DNA of 8,053 nt from positions 1 to 8,053 of the forward strand of contig WLQA01000031.1 in assembly GCA_009698515.1 (NCBI GenBank). Reading direction: 5' to 3'. Both the position numbers and the translations under genes were made by a program. The notes below the pieces were generated by a model, which was given only the letters and a program-made list of their open reading frames with translations, had not been told where the DNA came from and did no database searches. Positions 1 through 7,078 of this stretch are shown here, piece by piece (position 1 is the first letter of the stretch; each line of letters starts with the position of its first letter). This DNA comes from Actinomycetota bacterium (lineage in GTDB: Bacteria; Actinomycetota; Actinomycetes; Nanopelagicales; Nanopelagicaceae).

Positions 1-374
1 CCAATATCTTTTTTAGATTGCAACTTATCTAACAATGGAGCGGTGAACTCATCATTATCTAGAACTGCTTCTTTGTATGAAACTTCAATGCCATTTGCTT
101 TAGTGAAATCAACTAAGGATGGGTTTTCACCAGTCGCCTCGTCATAATCTAAATACTCTGTCCAGTTTGCCCAGCGAACATTCTCTGCTGAGGAACCGCC
201 ACCACTACTGCATGATGCAAGTGCAACTGCTGCTCCTGCGCCACCAACTCCTGCCAACACTGTTCTGCGTGATAATGATTTAGAAATTAAGTTTTTAATC
301 TCTGATGGAATCGAATTATCTGCAGCTAACTTATTTAACTTATCTTTATTTGTGTTGGAACTGTTGTTGGTCAT
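1..374 (-). CDS. potD: Spermidine/putrescine ABC transporter substrate-binding lipoprotein (N-terminal part)
   Basis: This is my own translation from the ATG at 374; the gene runs off the left edge, so only about 124 residues are visible. It probably captures polyamines outside the membrane for an ABC importer. The N-terminus has a twin-arginine motif, SRRTVL at residues 35-40, then a Gly/Ala-rich hydrophobic stretch and a lipobox LASC (52-55), with Cys55 as the likely lipidated residue. A Ser/Gly linker follows. The mature start (VRWANWTEYLDYDE, then PSLVDFTKANGIEVSYKEAVLDNDEF) fits the PotD family pattern. The start is secure: an in-frame TAG lies 18 nt upstream, no other start codon lies between, and a weak GAAAG sits 7 nt before the ATG. 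The 34 residues before the Arg pair make a long Tat n-region. The adjacent aminobutyraldehyde dehydrogenase supports a polyamine role, but ligand specificity cannot be read from this fragment. Confidence 0.82.
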   Translation of the reverse strand, partial: MTNNSSNTNKDKLNKLAADNSIPSEIKNLISKSLSRRTVLAGVGGAGAAVALASCSSGGGSSAENVRWANWTEYLDYDEATGENPSLVDFTKANGIEVSYKEAVLDNDEFTAPLLDKLQSKKDI

Positions 375-428
375 CGCACCACTTTCTAACTAAGAAGCTG
401 TGGGGAGTTCAGCTAAATGAATGGACCG

Positions 429-457
429 ATCCTAGACCCGAAATGGCTGGGTGTTAA
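429..457 (-). promoter_or_regulatory. Probable sigma-70-type promoter of the potD-like gene
   Basis: On the minus strand a -35 box TTAACA (457-452) is followed by exactly 17 nt and a -10 box TAGGAT (434-429). TTAACA differs from TTGACA at one base, and TAGGAT is a common actinobacterial -10. The predicted start of transcription is near 422, giving a leader of about 48 nt before the ATG at 374. The -35 box contains the TAA stop codon of the upstream dehydrogenase gene. This would let the binding protein be expressed separately from, and more strongly than, the gene before it. Confidence 0.6.
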
Positions 458-1881
458 GCATTTATATTGGTCATTACATGCTTAATTCTGGTGTAATCCT
501 CAAAGCCATAGCCAGAAAGATCCTTACCAACGCCTGATCTACCAAATCCACCATGCGGCATTTCCGCAACCAATGGAATATGACAGTTAATCCAGACGCA
601 ACCAAAATCAAATGCTTTGGCAAGACGCATTGCACGACCATGATCTTTGGTCCAAACGCTAGATGCCAATCCGTACTCAACACCATTTGCGTACTCAATT
701 GCTTGCGCCTCATCTGCAAATTTTTGAACTGTAATAACCGGTCCAAAAACCTCATTTTGAATAATCTCATCATCTTGTTTTAGATCTGCCACCACAGTTG
801 GTGCAAAGAAAAATCCTGGACGATCTAGTACCGCACCTCCAGCAACAATTTTGGCGTGAGATGGCAAGCGATCAATAAATCCTTTTACTCGCTCTAGTTG
901 ATTAGCATTATTTACTGGACCAACTAAAACATCCTCATCCGGATTTCCAACTGCAATCTTGGTATTTGCCTCATTAGCAAGTAATTCCACAAACTTCTCA
1001 TATGCAGATGCTTCAACAATTACGCGAGTTGCAGCTGTGCAATCTTGACCGGCGTTGAAAAATCCAGTGATGGCAATAGTTTCAGCAGCTGCTGCTAAAT
1101 CTGAATCTGCAAACACAACAACTGGTGCTTTTCCACCAAGCTCTAGGTGAACCTTCTTCACATCATCTGCAGCAGTTTTTGCTACCTCAATACCAGCACG
1201 TATTGATCCAGTAATTGAAACCATCGCTGGAATCTTGTGCGCAATTAAGGCACGTCCAGTATCGCGCTCTCCGCAAACCACATTGAAAACACCAGCAGGT
1301 AAAAACTCACTCATAATCTCTGCCATAAATAATGTGGAAGCAGGTGTGGTATCTGATGGTTTTAAAACAACAGTATTTCCCGCAGCAATTGCCGGTGCCC
1401 ACTTCCATACCGCCATCATCATTGGGTAATTCCAAGGTGTTACTTGTGCGCAAACACCAATTGGTTCGCGGCGAATAAATGAGGTCATGCCATTCATGTA
1501 CTCACCAGCTGATTTACCTTCAAGATTTCGAGCAGCTCCGGCAAAAAATCTAATCTGATCAATCATTGGCGGAATCTCTTCGCTCATGGTTACCGAGATT
1601 GGCTTGCCACAGTTTTCTGATTCGATGGCAACTAATTTTTCAGCATTTGCCTCTAACGCATCAGCAATTTTAAGTAAGGCTTTTTGGCGAAGCGATGGAG
1701 TTGTATCGCGCCATGCTGGAAAGGCGGCAGCGGCAGCTTGAAGTGCTGCATCAACATCTGCTTCATTTGAATTTGGCGCAGTAGCAAATGCTTTTCCAGT
1801 TGCTGGATTAATTAACTCGGTAGTTTTGCCAGATTTAGAATCAACAAACTTTCCATTTACAAAATTCTTTAGCGCCTTCAC
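454..1881 (-). CDS. patD: Gamma-aminobutyraldehyde dehydrogenase (ALDH superfamily)
   Basis: A 475-residue NAD(P)-dependent aldehyde dehydrogenase of full family length. It is likely to oxidise 4-aminobutyraldehyde, made from putrescine, to GABA in the cytoplasm. Visible catalytic and cofactor elements are PWNYP with Asn151, VVLKPSD with Lys174, the TGS loop at 224-226, the general base Glu247 in ELGGK, the nucleophile Cys281 in GQDCTAATR, and Glu377 in EVFGP. The C-terminal segment (HIPLVAEMPHGG, then SGVGKDLSGYGFEDYTRIKHVM) resembles E. coli PatD (YdcW), which is the main reason for this call over betaine-aldehyde dehydrogenase. The start is GTG, supported by AGAAAGG 7 nt upstream. It lies 38 nt after rlmN with no evident terminator, so it may be read through from the translation operon, and directly before a polyamine-binding protein gene. 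The ALDH fold is certain; the exact substrate is less so. Confidence 0.88.
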   Translation of the reverse strand: MKALKNFVNGKFVDSKSGKTTELINPATGKAFATAPNSNEADVDAALQAAAAAFPAWRDTTPSLRQKALLKIADALEANAEKLVAIESENCGKPISVTMSEEIPPMIDQIRFFAGAARNLEGKSAGEYMNGMTSFIRREPIGVCAQVTPWNYPMMMAVWKWAPAIAAGNTVVLKPSDTTPASTLFMAEIMSEFLPAGVFNVVCGERDTGRALIAHKIPAMVSITGSIRAGIEVAKTAADDVKKVHLELGGKAPVVVFADSDLAAAAETIAITGFFNAGQDCTAATRVIVEASAYEKFVELLANEANTKIAVGNPDEDVLVGPVNNANQLERVKGFIDRLPSHAKIVAGGAVLDRPGFFFAPTVVADLKQDDEIIQNEVFGPVITVQKFADEAQAIEYANGVEYGLASSVWTKDHGRAMRLAKAFDFGCVWINCHIPLVAEMPHGGFGRSGVGKDLSGYGFEDYTRIKHVMTNINA

Positions 1882-1895
1882 GGTAAAACCTTTCT
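1879..1895 (-). promoter_or_regulatory. Ribosome binding site fixing the GTG start of the dehydrogenase
   Basis: AGAAAGG (1895-1889) lies 7 nt before GTG (1881-1879). It matches the sequence complementary to the 16S rRNA 3' tail and supports the non-ATG start; the protein then begins MKALKNFVNGK, a normal ALDH N-terminus. Confidence 0.6.
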
Positions 1896-1919
1896 TAAAT
1901 TTAAAAGCTATTTAATGAG

Positions 1920-3029
1920 TTACTTAGCCGAGGATACTTCGGCCGCCGCTAATTGACCACATGCTCCATCAATCTCTCGGCCTCGGGTATCGCGCACCGT
2001 TACCGGAACGCCATAACCCTCCAGAATTTCCACGAAGGCTCGCTCATCCTCTGGGCGAGATGCGGTCCATTTAGAACCAGGAGTTGGATTAAGTGGAATT
2101 AAATTAACATGGGCGTTTTTATTCTTAAGTAATCGGCCCAACAAATCTGCCCGCCATGCTTGATCATTAATATCGCGAATTAATGCATACTCAATTGAGT
2201 AACGTCTTCCAGTCTTTGCTTCATAACGGTCGGCAGCTTGTAAAACCTCTTTAACCTTCCATCGTGAGTTAATTGGCACCAAAGTATCGCGTAATTCATC
2301 ATCAGGTGTATGTAATGAAATTGCTAGCGTTACCGGAATATCCTCATCAATTAATTTATCAATGCCATTTACTAAACCAACAGTTGAAACGGTAATTGAT
2401 CTGGCGCCAATACCTAAGCCGTTAGGTTGTGGGCTAGATAGATTTCGAACAGATTGCATCACTGGCTTGTAATTAGCTAGTGGCTCACCCATTCCCATAA
2501 ATACAACATTTGATAATCGAGTTTGCCCCCCAGGTAATTCACCAGCAGCACATGCTTTAGCAGCCATTACAACTTGGGCGGTAATTTCACCAGCAGTTAA
2601 ATTTCTAGTTAAACCAGCTTGTCCAGTTGCGCAAAATGGACAGTTCATGCCACAACCTGCTTGAGATGAGATACAAACAGTGGTGCGATCGGTGTATTTC
2701 ATTAAAACCGACTCCACTAAAACACCATCATGTAAGCGCCAAAGATCCTTACGAGTTTTACCACCATCACAGGTAATGGAGCGAACTAAGGTAATTAATT
2801 TAGGTAAAAATGCATCCGCAAGTGGTTGGCGCAGCTCCTTTGGAATATCGCTCCAAGTGTCAGAATCATCGTTGTAATGAGTAAAGAAGTGCACCGCTAA
2901 TTGATTGGCACGAAATGCCGGCAAACCAAGCTCTTCCGCGCGTGCTTTGCGCTCTGCAACAGTTAAGTCGGCTAAATGAATTGGTGTTTTCTTTTTTGGC
3001 GCAGGAGGATCAAAGACTAAATCAACCAC
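1920..3029 (-). CDS. rlmN: Dual-specificity 23S rRNA A2503 / tRNA A37 C2-methyltransferase (radical SAM)
   Basis: A 369-residue radical-SAM enzyme that methylates carbon 2 of A2503 in 23S rRNA and, in characterised homologues, of A37 in some tRNAs. The [4Fe-4S] motif CxxxCxxC is Cys126, Cys130 and Cys133 in [14 protein letters not shown]. The two mechanistic cysteines are both present: Cys119 in TTVCISSQ and Cys357 in DGACGQL, equivalent to E. coli Cys118 and Cys355. The SAM-binding GMGEPLANY (179-187) and the [17 protein letters not shown] block (238-254) are intact. The C-terminus ends in a short, non-conserved Ala/Ser tail. The start is GTG, whose first base is the last base of the cdsA stop (TAGTG), and no good Shine-Dalgarno sequence precedes it, so translation is probably coupled to cdsA. 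No A2503-resistance (Cfr) features stand out; this is the housekeeping enzyme. Confidence 0.96.
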   Translation of the reverse strand: MVDLVFDPPAPKKKTPIHLADLTVAERKARAEELGLPAFRANQLAVHFFTHYNDDSDTWSDIPKELRQPLADAFLPKLITLVRSITCDGGKTRKDLWRLHDGVLVESVLMKYTDRTTVCISSQAGCGMNCPFCATGQAGLTRNLTAGEITAQVVMAAKACAAGELPGGQTRLSNVVFMGMGEPLANYKPVMQSVRNLSSPQPNGLGIGARSITVSTVGLVNGIDKLIDEDIPVTLAISLHTPDDELRDTLVPINSRWKVKEVLQAADRYEAKTGRRYSIEYALIRDINDQAWRADLLGRLLKNKNAHVNLIPLNPTPGSKWTASRPEDERAFVEILEGYGVPVTVRDTRGREIDGACGQLAAAEVSSAK

Positions 3030-3874
3030 TACAAATACCGATTAATTAATTCAAAGGCAAACCAAACAGCAGGTGCGGTAAATAATGCCGAATCAAGACG
3101 ATCCATAATGCCACCATGGCCTGGTAATAAATTAGACATATCTTTAATTGCAAGATCGCGCTTAATTGCACTTTCAATTAAATCACCACATGTTGCAGTA
3201 ATTACCGTCATAACTCCAACTGCGCAGCCCACATACCATTGCGTTTCAAAGGCATTTTGAAATACCAATGCCCCACCAATTAAGGATGCGATTAATCCAC
3301 CGACTAAACCCTCCCAAGATTTCTTTGGGCTGATGGTTGGCGCCATTTTATGTTTACCAAATAGCACGCCGGCAAAGTAGGCAAAGGTGTCGTTGCAAGC
3401 AATCAAAATAACGAGCGCCAGTATTCGCTTGCCACCATCTGGATGATTTGCAACTAGCAAAATAAATCCACCTAAAACTGCTAAGTAAAAAACAGCAAAG
3501 ACTGCAGAGGTTGATCGTTTAATAAAATCTTTTTGTGAAATCATAAGTAAGAAGAACATCAAAATTGGAATTGATAATCCGGTTGAGACAGCTAAACCTT
3601 CAGTGCCACCAAACCAAGAGGCCACCAAAATGACCGAGGCAATTAACATGATTGGCAGATCTGGTAATTCAATGCCACCGGCGCGATAGGCATGGGTTAA
3701 TTCACGAACACCCAGCATGATGGCGATCAGAATAAGAAGTAAAAATAATTTTGGTTCAAGATTTATGGTGCCAAAGATTAAGGTAAGTAAGGTTAAGGAA
3801 ACTAAAATTGAAGGCAGTAATTTACGCCCAGCGCGTTTGTTTATCGCATCATTTATTGAATGCAGATCAGCCAT
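3029..3874 (-). CDS. cdsA: Phosphatidate cytidylyltransferase (CDP-diacylglycerol synthase)
   Basis: A 281-residue polytopic inner-membrane enzyme that makes CDP-diacylglycerol from CTP and phosphatidic acid, the branch point for phospholipid synthesis. Hydrophobic segments are visible at about 19-37, 43-56, 74-88, 100-112, 122-142, 151-171, 189-205, 213-228 and 263-275. The family signature is complete at 235-261 (S, KRD, KD, LPGHGG, DRLDS), with the acidic residues needed for metal and CTP binding. NDTFAYFAG (161-169) and SPKKSWEG (182-189) are the other conserved blocks. The first 20 residues are polar and basic, presumably cytoplasmic. The ATG start lies only 2 nt after the frr stop, with a weak AGAAG inside the frr end, and the stop overlaps the rlmN start by one base. 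All parts look intact. Confidence 0.95.
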   Translation of the reverse strand: MADLHSINDAINKRAGRKLLPSILVSLTLLTLIFGTINLEPKLFLLLILIAIMLGVRELTHAYRAGGIELPDLPIMLIASVILVASWFGGTEGLAVSTGLSIPILMFFLLMISQKDFIKRSTSAVFAVFYLAVLGGFILLVANHPDGGKRILALVILIACNDTFAYFAGVLFGKHKMAPTISPKKSWEGLVGGLIASLIGGALVFQNAFETQWYVGCAVGVMTVITATCGDLIESAIKRDLAIKDMSNLLPGHGGIMDRLDSALFTAPAVWFAFELINRYL

Positions 3875-3876
3875 TA

Positions 3877-4440
3877 TTAAACTTCTAGCAGTTCAGCTTC
3901 TTTATGCTTTAAAAGTTCATCAATCTTGGCTACGTGATCTGAAGTAATTTTCTCTAGCTCTTTTTCAGCGCGAACTAGATCATCTTTACCAACCTTGCCA
4001 TCTTTCTCTAATTTTTCCATCGCCTCTTTCGCAATTCGGCGAACGCCACGAATAGCAACCTTTGAATCCTCAGCCTTTGATTTTGCAACTTTAATAAACT
4101 CTTTGCGACGCTCTTCAGTTAATTGCGGAAAGTTAACGCGAATAACAACACCATCTGAACCTGGATTAACACCTAAATCAGAGTCACGAATTGCCTTCTC
4201 GATTGCGGCAAGAGCTCCTTTATCGTATGGCGTAATTAATGCCAGACGAGCCTCTGGTACTTGCACAGTTGCAAGTTGGGCAAGTGGAGTTCCAGTGCCG
4301 TAGTAATCAACCATTAACTTGGCAAACATTGCTGGGTGCGCACGACCTGTGCGGATGGCTGCGAAATCCTCTTTGGCAACATCAATTGCCTTGTTCATTT
4401 TGGTTGAACAATCTGCAAGTGATGTATTTAGATCTGACAT
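3877..4440 (-). CDS. frr: Ribosome recycling factor
   Basis: A 187-residue cytoplasmic protein, against a usual length of about 185. With EF-G it splits the post-termination ribosome. The two-domain layout is visible: helical domain I at roughly 1-29 and 107-187, and the small beta domain II between them, including GTPLAQLATVQVPEARLALITPYD (50-73). RTGRAHP (30-36) and the basic helix LTEERRKEFIKVAKSKAEDSKVAIRGVRRIAKE (107-139) are typical; Arg134 corresponds to the functionally important Arg132 of E. coli. The start is ATG with a strong AAAGGAG (4453-4447) 6 nt upstream. It follows pyrH by 31 nt and precedes cdsA by 2 nt. Nothing unusual was seen. Confidence 0.97.
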   Translation of the reverse strand: MSDLNTSLADCSTKMNKAIDVAKEDFAAIRTGRAHPAMFAKLMVDYYGTGTPLAQLATVQVPEARLALITPYDKGALAAIEKAIRDSDLGVNPGSDGVVIRVNFPQLTEERRKEFIKVAKSKAEDSKVAIRGVRRIAKEAMEKLEKDGKVGKDDLVRAEKELEKITSDHVAKIDELLKHKEAELLEV

Positions 4441-4471
4441 TTAATTCTCCTTTAAGTAATCGTTATTCTAG

Positions 4472-5188
4472 TTAAGAAACTAGAGTTCCGATACTTTCAC
4501 CCTTAACCGCCCGCTTGATGTTGCCATTTTGCTTCAAATCAAAGACCACAATTGGTAATTTGTTCTCGCGGCAGAGCGCAAAAGCTGCTGCATCTGCAAC
4601 AGCTAGAGATTTAGATAAAACTTCATCGTAAGAGATACTTTCATATTTGGTAGCACTCTTATCTTTTCTTGGATCTGCGTTGTAAACACCATCAACACCA
4701 GATTTAGCAAGAAGTAATGCATCAGATCCAATTTCAAGTGCGCGTTGAGCTGCAACTGTGTCCGTTGTAAAAAATGGCATTCCAGCGCCAGCACCAAAAA
4801 TAACTACGCGACCTTTTTCTAGGTGGCGAATTGCTCTGCGTGGCACATATGGTTCAGCAACTTGTCCCATAGCAATTGCAGTTTGCACACGAGTTTCAAT
4901 ACCTGCTTTTTCTAGAAAATCTTGAAGTGCTAAACAGTTCATAACTGTGCCAAGCATGCCCATGTAATCTGCGCGAGCGCGATCCATACCGCGTTGTTGT
5001 AACTCTGCGCCACGGAAGTAATTACCGCCACCGACAACAATTGCCAGCTCTGTGCCACCACGAACAACCTCTGCAATTTGATTTGCTACATCGTGGACTA
5101 CATCAGGATCAACACCAATGCCTTTTTCGCCACCAAATACTTCACCAGATAATTTAAGGAGCACTCGTTTATAACCCTTACGTGGCAC
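4472..5188 (-). CDS. pyrH: UMP kinase
   Basis: A 238-residue enzyme of the amino-acid-kinase fold that phosphorylates UMP to UDP, the committed step toward UTP and CTP. Conserved elements run in order: RVLLKLSGE (8-16) for phosphate binding, the glycine loop [10 protein letters not shown] (51-60), the helix with [12 protein letters not shown] (73-84), AEPYVPRRA (111-119), [20 protein letters not shown] (131-150) and the nucleotide-site [15 protein letters not shown] (162-176). Length and motifs are those of the hexameric bacterial enzyme, unrelated to eukaryotic UMP/CMP kinases. The start is GTG, supported by AAGGAG 5 nt upstream; no competing start gives the conserved basic N-terminus. It lies 38 nt after tsf. 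Its CTP product feeds the CdsA reaction encoded two genes later. Confidence 0.97.
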   Translation of the reverse strand: MPRKGYKRVLLKLSGEVFGGEKGIGVDPDVVHDVANQIAEVVRGGTELAIVVGGGNYFRGAELQQRGMDRARADYMGMLGTVMNCLALQDFLEKAGIETRVQTAIAMGQVAEPYVPRRAIRHLEKGRVVIFGAGAGMPFFTTDTVAAQRALEIGSDALLLAKSGVDGVYNADPRKDKSATKYESISYDEVLSKSLAVADAAAFALCRENKLPIVVFDLKQNGNIKRAVKGESIGTLVS

Positions 5189-5199
5189 AAGCGCTCCTT
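5186..5199 (-). promoter_or_regulatory. Ribosome binding site fixing the GTG start of pyrH
   Basis: AAGGAG (5199-5194) is followed by the 5-nt spacer CGCTT and GTG (5188-5186). The strong match to the 16S tail justifies the GTG start. Confidence 0.7.
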
Positions 5200-5226
5200 A
5201 TCTAATTACTGTTACTGAACTTAAGT

Positions 5227-6054
5227 TTACTGACCCACTCGGAATCTATTGAAGGCGGACACGGCGGTCTTAGCCTCATCAAGAATTTGTTGGACCGTCT
5301 TCTTTGCATCCTTTGCGAAGGCTTGCTCTAGAAGTGAAACTTCCTTAACAAATCCAGTTACGCGACCTTCCACAATCTTTGCGATTGCCGCATCTGGCTT
5401 ACCTTCATTACGAGCAGTCTCCTCAGCAAGGCGACGCTCTTTCTCAATCTGATCTGCTGGTACTTGATCACGACTAATAAATTGCGGTGCAAATGCTGCG
5501 ATGTGTTGAGCAATATCGCGACCTGCTTCTGCTGCTGCGCTCTTTAATTGAACAAGCACACCAACTTGAGCTGGTAGATCAGGTGAAGTCTTGTGCAAGT
5601 ACAGCGCTACTGGTGAACCAGTAAGAACTGAGATGCGTTTGATTTCAATCTTCTCACCAAGTGTTGCATTGCCTTCATCTACGCGCTCTTGCACAGTTTT
5701 ACCTGATGCCAGCTTTGAAGCAAGAAAGGCAGATAGATCTGCAATCTTTGAAGATGCTAAGTGATTTAATAATTCATCAGCTAACTCTTGGAAACGCTCA
5801 CCCTTTGCCACGAAATCTGTTTCGCAGTTAAGTTCTAACATCACACCAAGATCGCCTTCAGCCTTTGCAGTTACTAAACCATTTGAGGTTGAACGACCCT
5901 CGCGTTTAGTTACACCCTTCAGACCTTTAACACGGATGATCTCAACAGCCTTATCAAAATCGCCATCTGCTTCATCTAATGCTTTCTTGCAATCCAACAT
6001 TCCTGCTGCAGTTAATTCGCGCAGGCGCTTTACATCATCTGCTGAGTAAGCCAA
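5227..6054 (-). CDS. tsf: Elongation factor Ts
   Basis: A 275-residue guanine nucleotide exchange factor that regenerates EF-Tu-GTP. The N-terminal UBA-like domain (about 1-40, VKRLRELTAAGMLDCKKALDEA) is typical. The catalytic TDFV motif, which inserts next to the EF-Tu nucleotide site, is at 79-82 in ELNCETDFVAK. The core repeats follow, with DIAQHIAAFAPQFISRDQVP (180-199) and the C-terminal KTVQQILDEAKTAVSAFNRFRVGQ. The start is TTG, placed immediately after the rpsB TAA stop with no nucleotide between and in the same reading frame. The family N-terminus (MA..SADDVKRLREL) allows no later start, and the upstream codon is the stop itself. There is no proper Shine-Dalgarno sequence; only GGGTG lies 5 nt upstream. 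Reinitiation by ribosomes ending rpsB is the likely mechanism. Confidence 0.96.
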   Translation of the reverse strand: MAYSADDVKRLRELTAAGMLDCKKALDEADGDFDKAVEIIRVKGLKGVTKREGRSTSNGLVTAKAEGDLGVMLELNCETDFVAKGERFQELADELLNHLASSKIADLSAFLASKLASGKTVQERVDEGNATLGEKIEIKRISVLTGSPVALYLHKTSPDLPAQVGVLVQLKSAAAEAGRDIAQHIAAFAPQFISRDQVPADQIEKERRLAEETARNEGKPDAAIAKIVEGRVTGFVKEVSLLEQAFAKDAKKTVQQILDEAKTAVSAFNRFRVGQ

Positions 6055-6888
6055 TTAAGCACCCGCAGTTTCTGTTTTAGCAGCATCAGCTGTTGGTTCC
6101 TTAATTAAATCTTTCTCCCAATCAGCAAGTGGTTGATCAGCAGTAGCTGCAGCTTTTTCAGCCGCTTCCTTTGCTGCTGCATCAGCAAGCTTTGCCGCTT
6201 GTTGTGAACGAAGTGCAAGTCCTGCTGCAATTGCATCTGTCATTACGCGAGTAAGAAGTGCGATTGAACGGATAGCATCATCATTTCCAGGAATCTTAAA
6301 ATCAATTTCATCTGGATCGCAGTTAGTGTCAAGAATTGCCACTACTGGAATTCCTAACTTCTTTGCCTCTGCTACTGCAAGGTGTTCCTTCTTAGTATCT
6401 ACAACCCAAATAGCCGATGGCAGTTTGGTCATGTTGCGAATACCGTCAAGGTTCTTATTTAACTTCTCGCGCTCGCGACGAAGAACAAGTAACTCTTTCT
6501 TAGTTAATAATTGATCATTAGCTGTTTCTAATGCTTCCAACTCTTTTAGGCGTTGCACACGCTTGTATACAGTTGGGAAGTTTGTCAGCATTCCACCTAA
6601 CCAGCGCTCAGTTACATATGGCATTCCCACACGTGCTGATTGTTGCTTGATTGGTTCATGTGCTTGCTTTTTAGTTCCAACAAATAAAACGTGGCCGCCC
6701 TTAGCAACCTCATTCTTAATAAACTCATAAGCACTATCAATTAGCGCAAGTGATTGTTGGATATCGATGATGTAGATGCCGTTGCGCTCTGTGAAGATGT
6801 AGCGCTTCATCTTTGGGTTCCAGCGACGTGTTTGGTGTCCGAAGTGAACACCGCTGTCTAGCAGCTCTCGCATTGTTACTACCGCCAT
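6055..6888 (-). CDS. rpsB: 30S ribosomal protein S2
   Basis: A 277-residue small-subunit protein, essential for translation and for docking S1 in many bacteria. The conserved start [26 protein letters not shown] matches actinobacterial S2. Further blocks are [11 protein letters not shown] (35-45), [10 protein letters not shown] (67-76), [10 protein letters not shown] (95-104), [20 protein letters not shown] (156-175) and [30 protein letters not shown] (180-209). The C-terminal tail (about 228-277) is Ala/Lys/Glu-rich with ADWEKDL, a common actinobacterial extension. The ATG at 6888 is chosen because AAAAGGAG lies 9 nt upstream and the family begins there; an in-frame GTG at 6936 would add 16 residues lacking homology and falls in the leader. 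It is the first gene of the rpsB-tsf-pyrH-frr-cdsA-rlmN run. Confidence 0.97.
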   Translation of the reverse strand: MAVVTMRELLDSGVHFGHQTRRWNPKMKRYIFTERNGIYIIDIQQSLALIDSAYEFIKNEVAKGGHVLFVGTKKQAHEPIKQQSARVGMPYVTERWLGGMLTNFPTVYKRVQRLKELEALETANDQLLTKKELLVLRREREKLNKNLDGIRNMTKLPSAIWVVDTKKEHLAVAEAKKLGIPVVAILDTNCDPDEIDFKIPGNDDAIRSIALLTRVMTDAIAAGLALRSQQAAKLADAAAKEAAEKAAATADQPLADWEKDLIKEPTADAAKTETAGA

Positions 6889-6905
6889 GGTGGCAGACTC
6901 CTTTT
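6886..6905 (-). promoter_or_regulatory. Strong ribosome binding site of rpsB
   Basis: AAAAGGAG (6905-6898) precedes the ATG (6888-6886) by 9 nt and decides the start of S2. Its AAAAGGA can pair with TTCTTTT (6926-6920) in the leader: seven pairs, one of them G-U. Confidence 0.8.
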
Positions 6906-7072
6906 CGCCATTAATTCGCAAAAGAATTAATCGCACTCGGTTGTTGATTAATCAATTTGATTAATCCCTAGCAATCTAAACCGACTGATTTTCATCAGAC
7001 CGAACAGGTTCATTAGCTGGTAAAACCAACTAGAGATTGCGTGAAGTCACAGATCTTTAACAATCTGTGCTG
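6889..7072 (-). promoter_or_regulatory. Structured 5' leader of the rpsB operon, candidate cis-regulatory RNA
   Basis: This stretch of about 180 nt has no gene on the minus strand but many helices in the rpsB transcript. (1) CACAGAT/ATCTGTG, 7 bp with an 8-nt loop (7069-7048). (2) A 7-bp closing helix GCAATCT (7040-7034) / AGATTGC (6977-6971). (3) Inside it, arm A TAGTTGG/CCAGCTA with one G-U pair (7032-7014). (4) Also inside it, arm B AACC/GGTT plus CTGAT-GAAA-ATCAG with a GNRA-type tetraloop (7010-6979). Together these form a three-way junction. (5) A perfect inverted repeat at 6966-6946. (6) ATTAATTC/GAATTAAT, 8 bp with a 6-nt loop (6931-6910), four nt before the ribosome binding site. S2-dependent autoregulation of rpsB-tsf is known in E. 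coli; whether this leader does the same is inference. I do not recognise it as a named RNA family. The 5' end is estimated from the -10 box. Confidence 0.6.
6946..6966. repeat. Perfect 21-nt inverted repeat in the rpsB leader
   Basis: Two copies of the self-complementary octamer GATTAATC (6946-6953 and 6959-6966) are separated by 5 nt, and the whole 21-nt stretch is a perfect inverted repeat around the A/T at 6956. As RNA it gives a hairpin of 8-9 bp. As DNA it could be a dimer-binding site. It has no following T-run on either strand, so it is not a simple terminator. Confidence 0.7.
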
Positions 7073-7078
7073 AGGCAA

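Noticed and set aside
474..773. Alternative-frame open stretch of about 99 codons on the minus strand inside the dehydrogenase gene
   Set aside because: It lies wholly within a clear ALDH gene, has no motif or ribosome binding site, and is a codon-bias shadow.
1925..1945. GCCGA/TCGGC hairpin at the end of rlmN as a terminator
   Set aside because: The stem is only 5 bp, lies in coding sequence and has no T-run after it.
3995..4303. Plus-strand open stretch of about 102 codons opposite frr
   Set aside because: It is antisense to a well-conserved gene, Ser/Arg-rich in the way antisense frames often are, and has no ribosome binding site.
6889..6936. In-frame GTG at 6936 as the rpsB start, adding 16 residues
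   Set aside because: The extra residues do not look like S2, there is no ribosome binding site for it, and the ATG at 6888 has a strong AAAAGGAG and the family N-terminus.
6970..7070. A tRNA or tRNA-like cloverleaf in the rpsB leader
   Set aside because: There is a three-way junction, but no T-loop GGTTCGA-type sequence in place, no acceptor stem of proper length and no CCA end on either strand.
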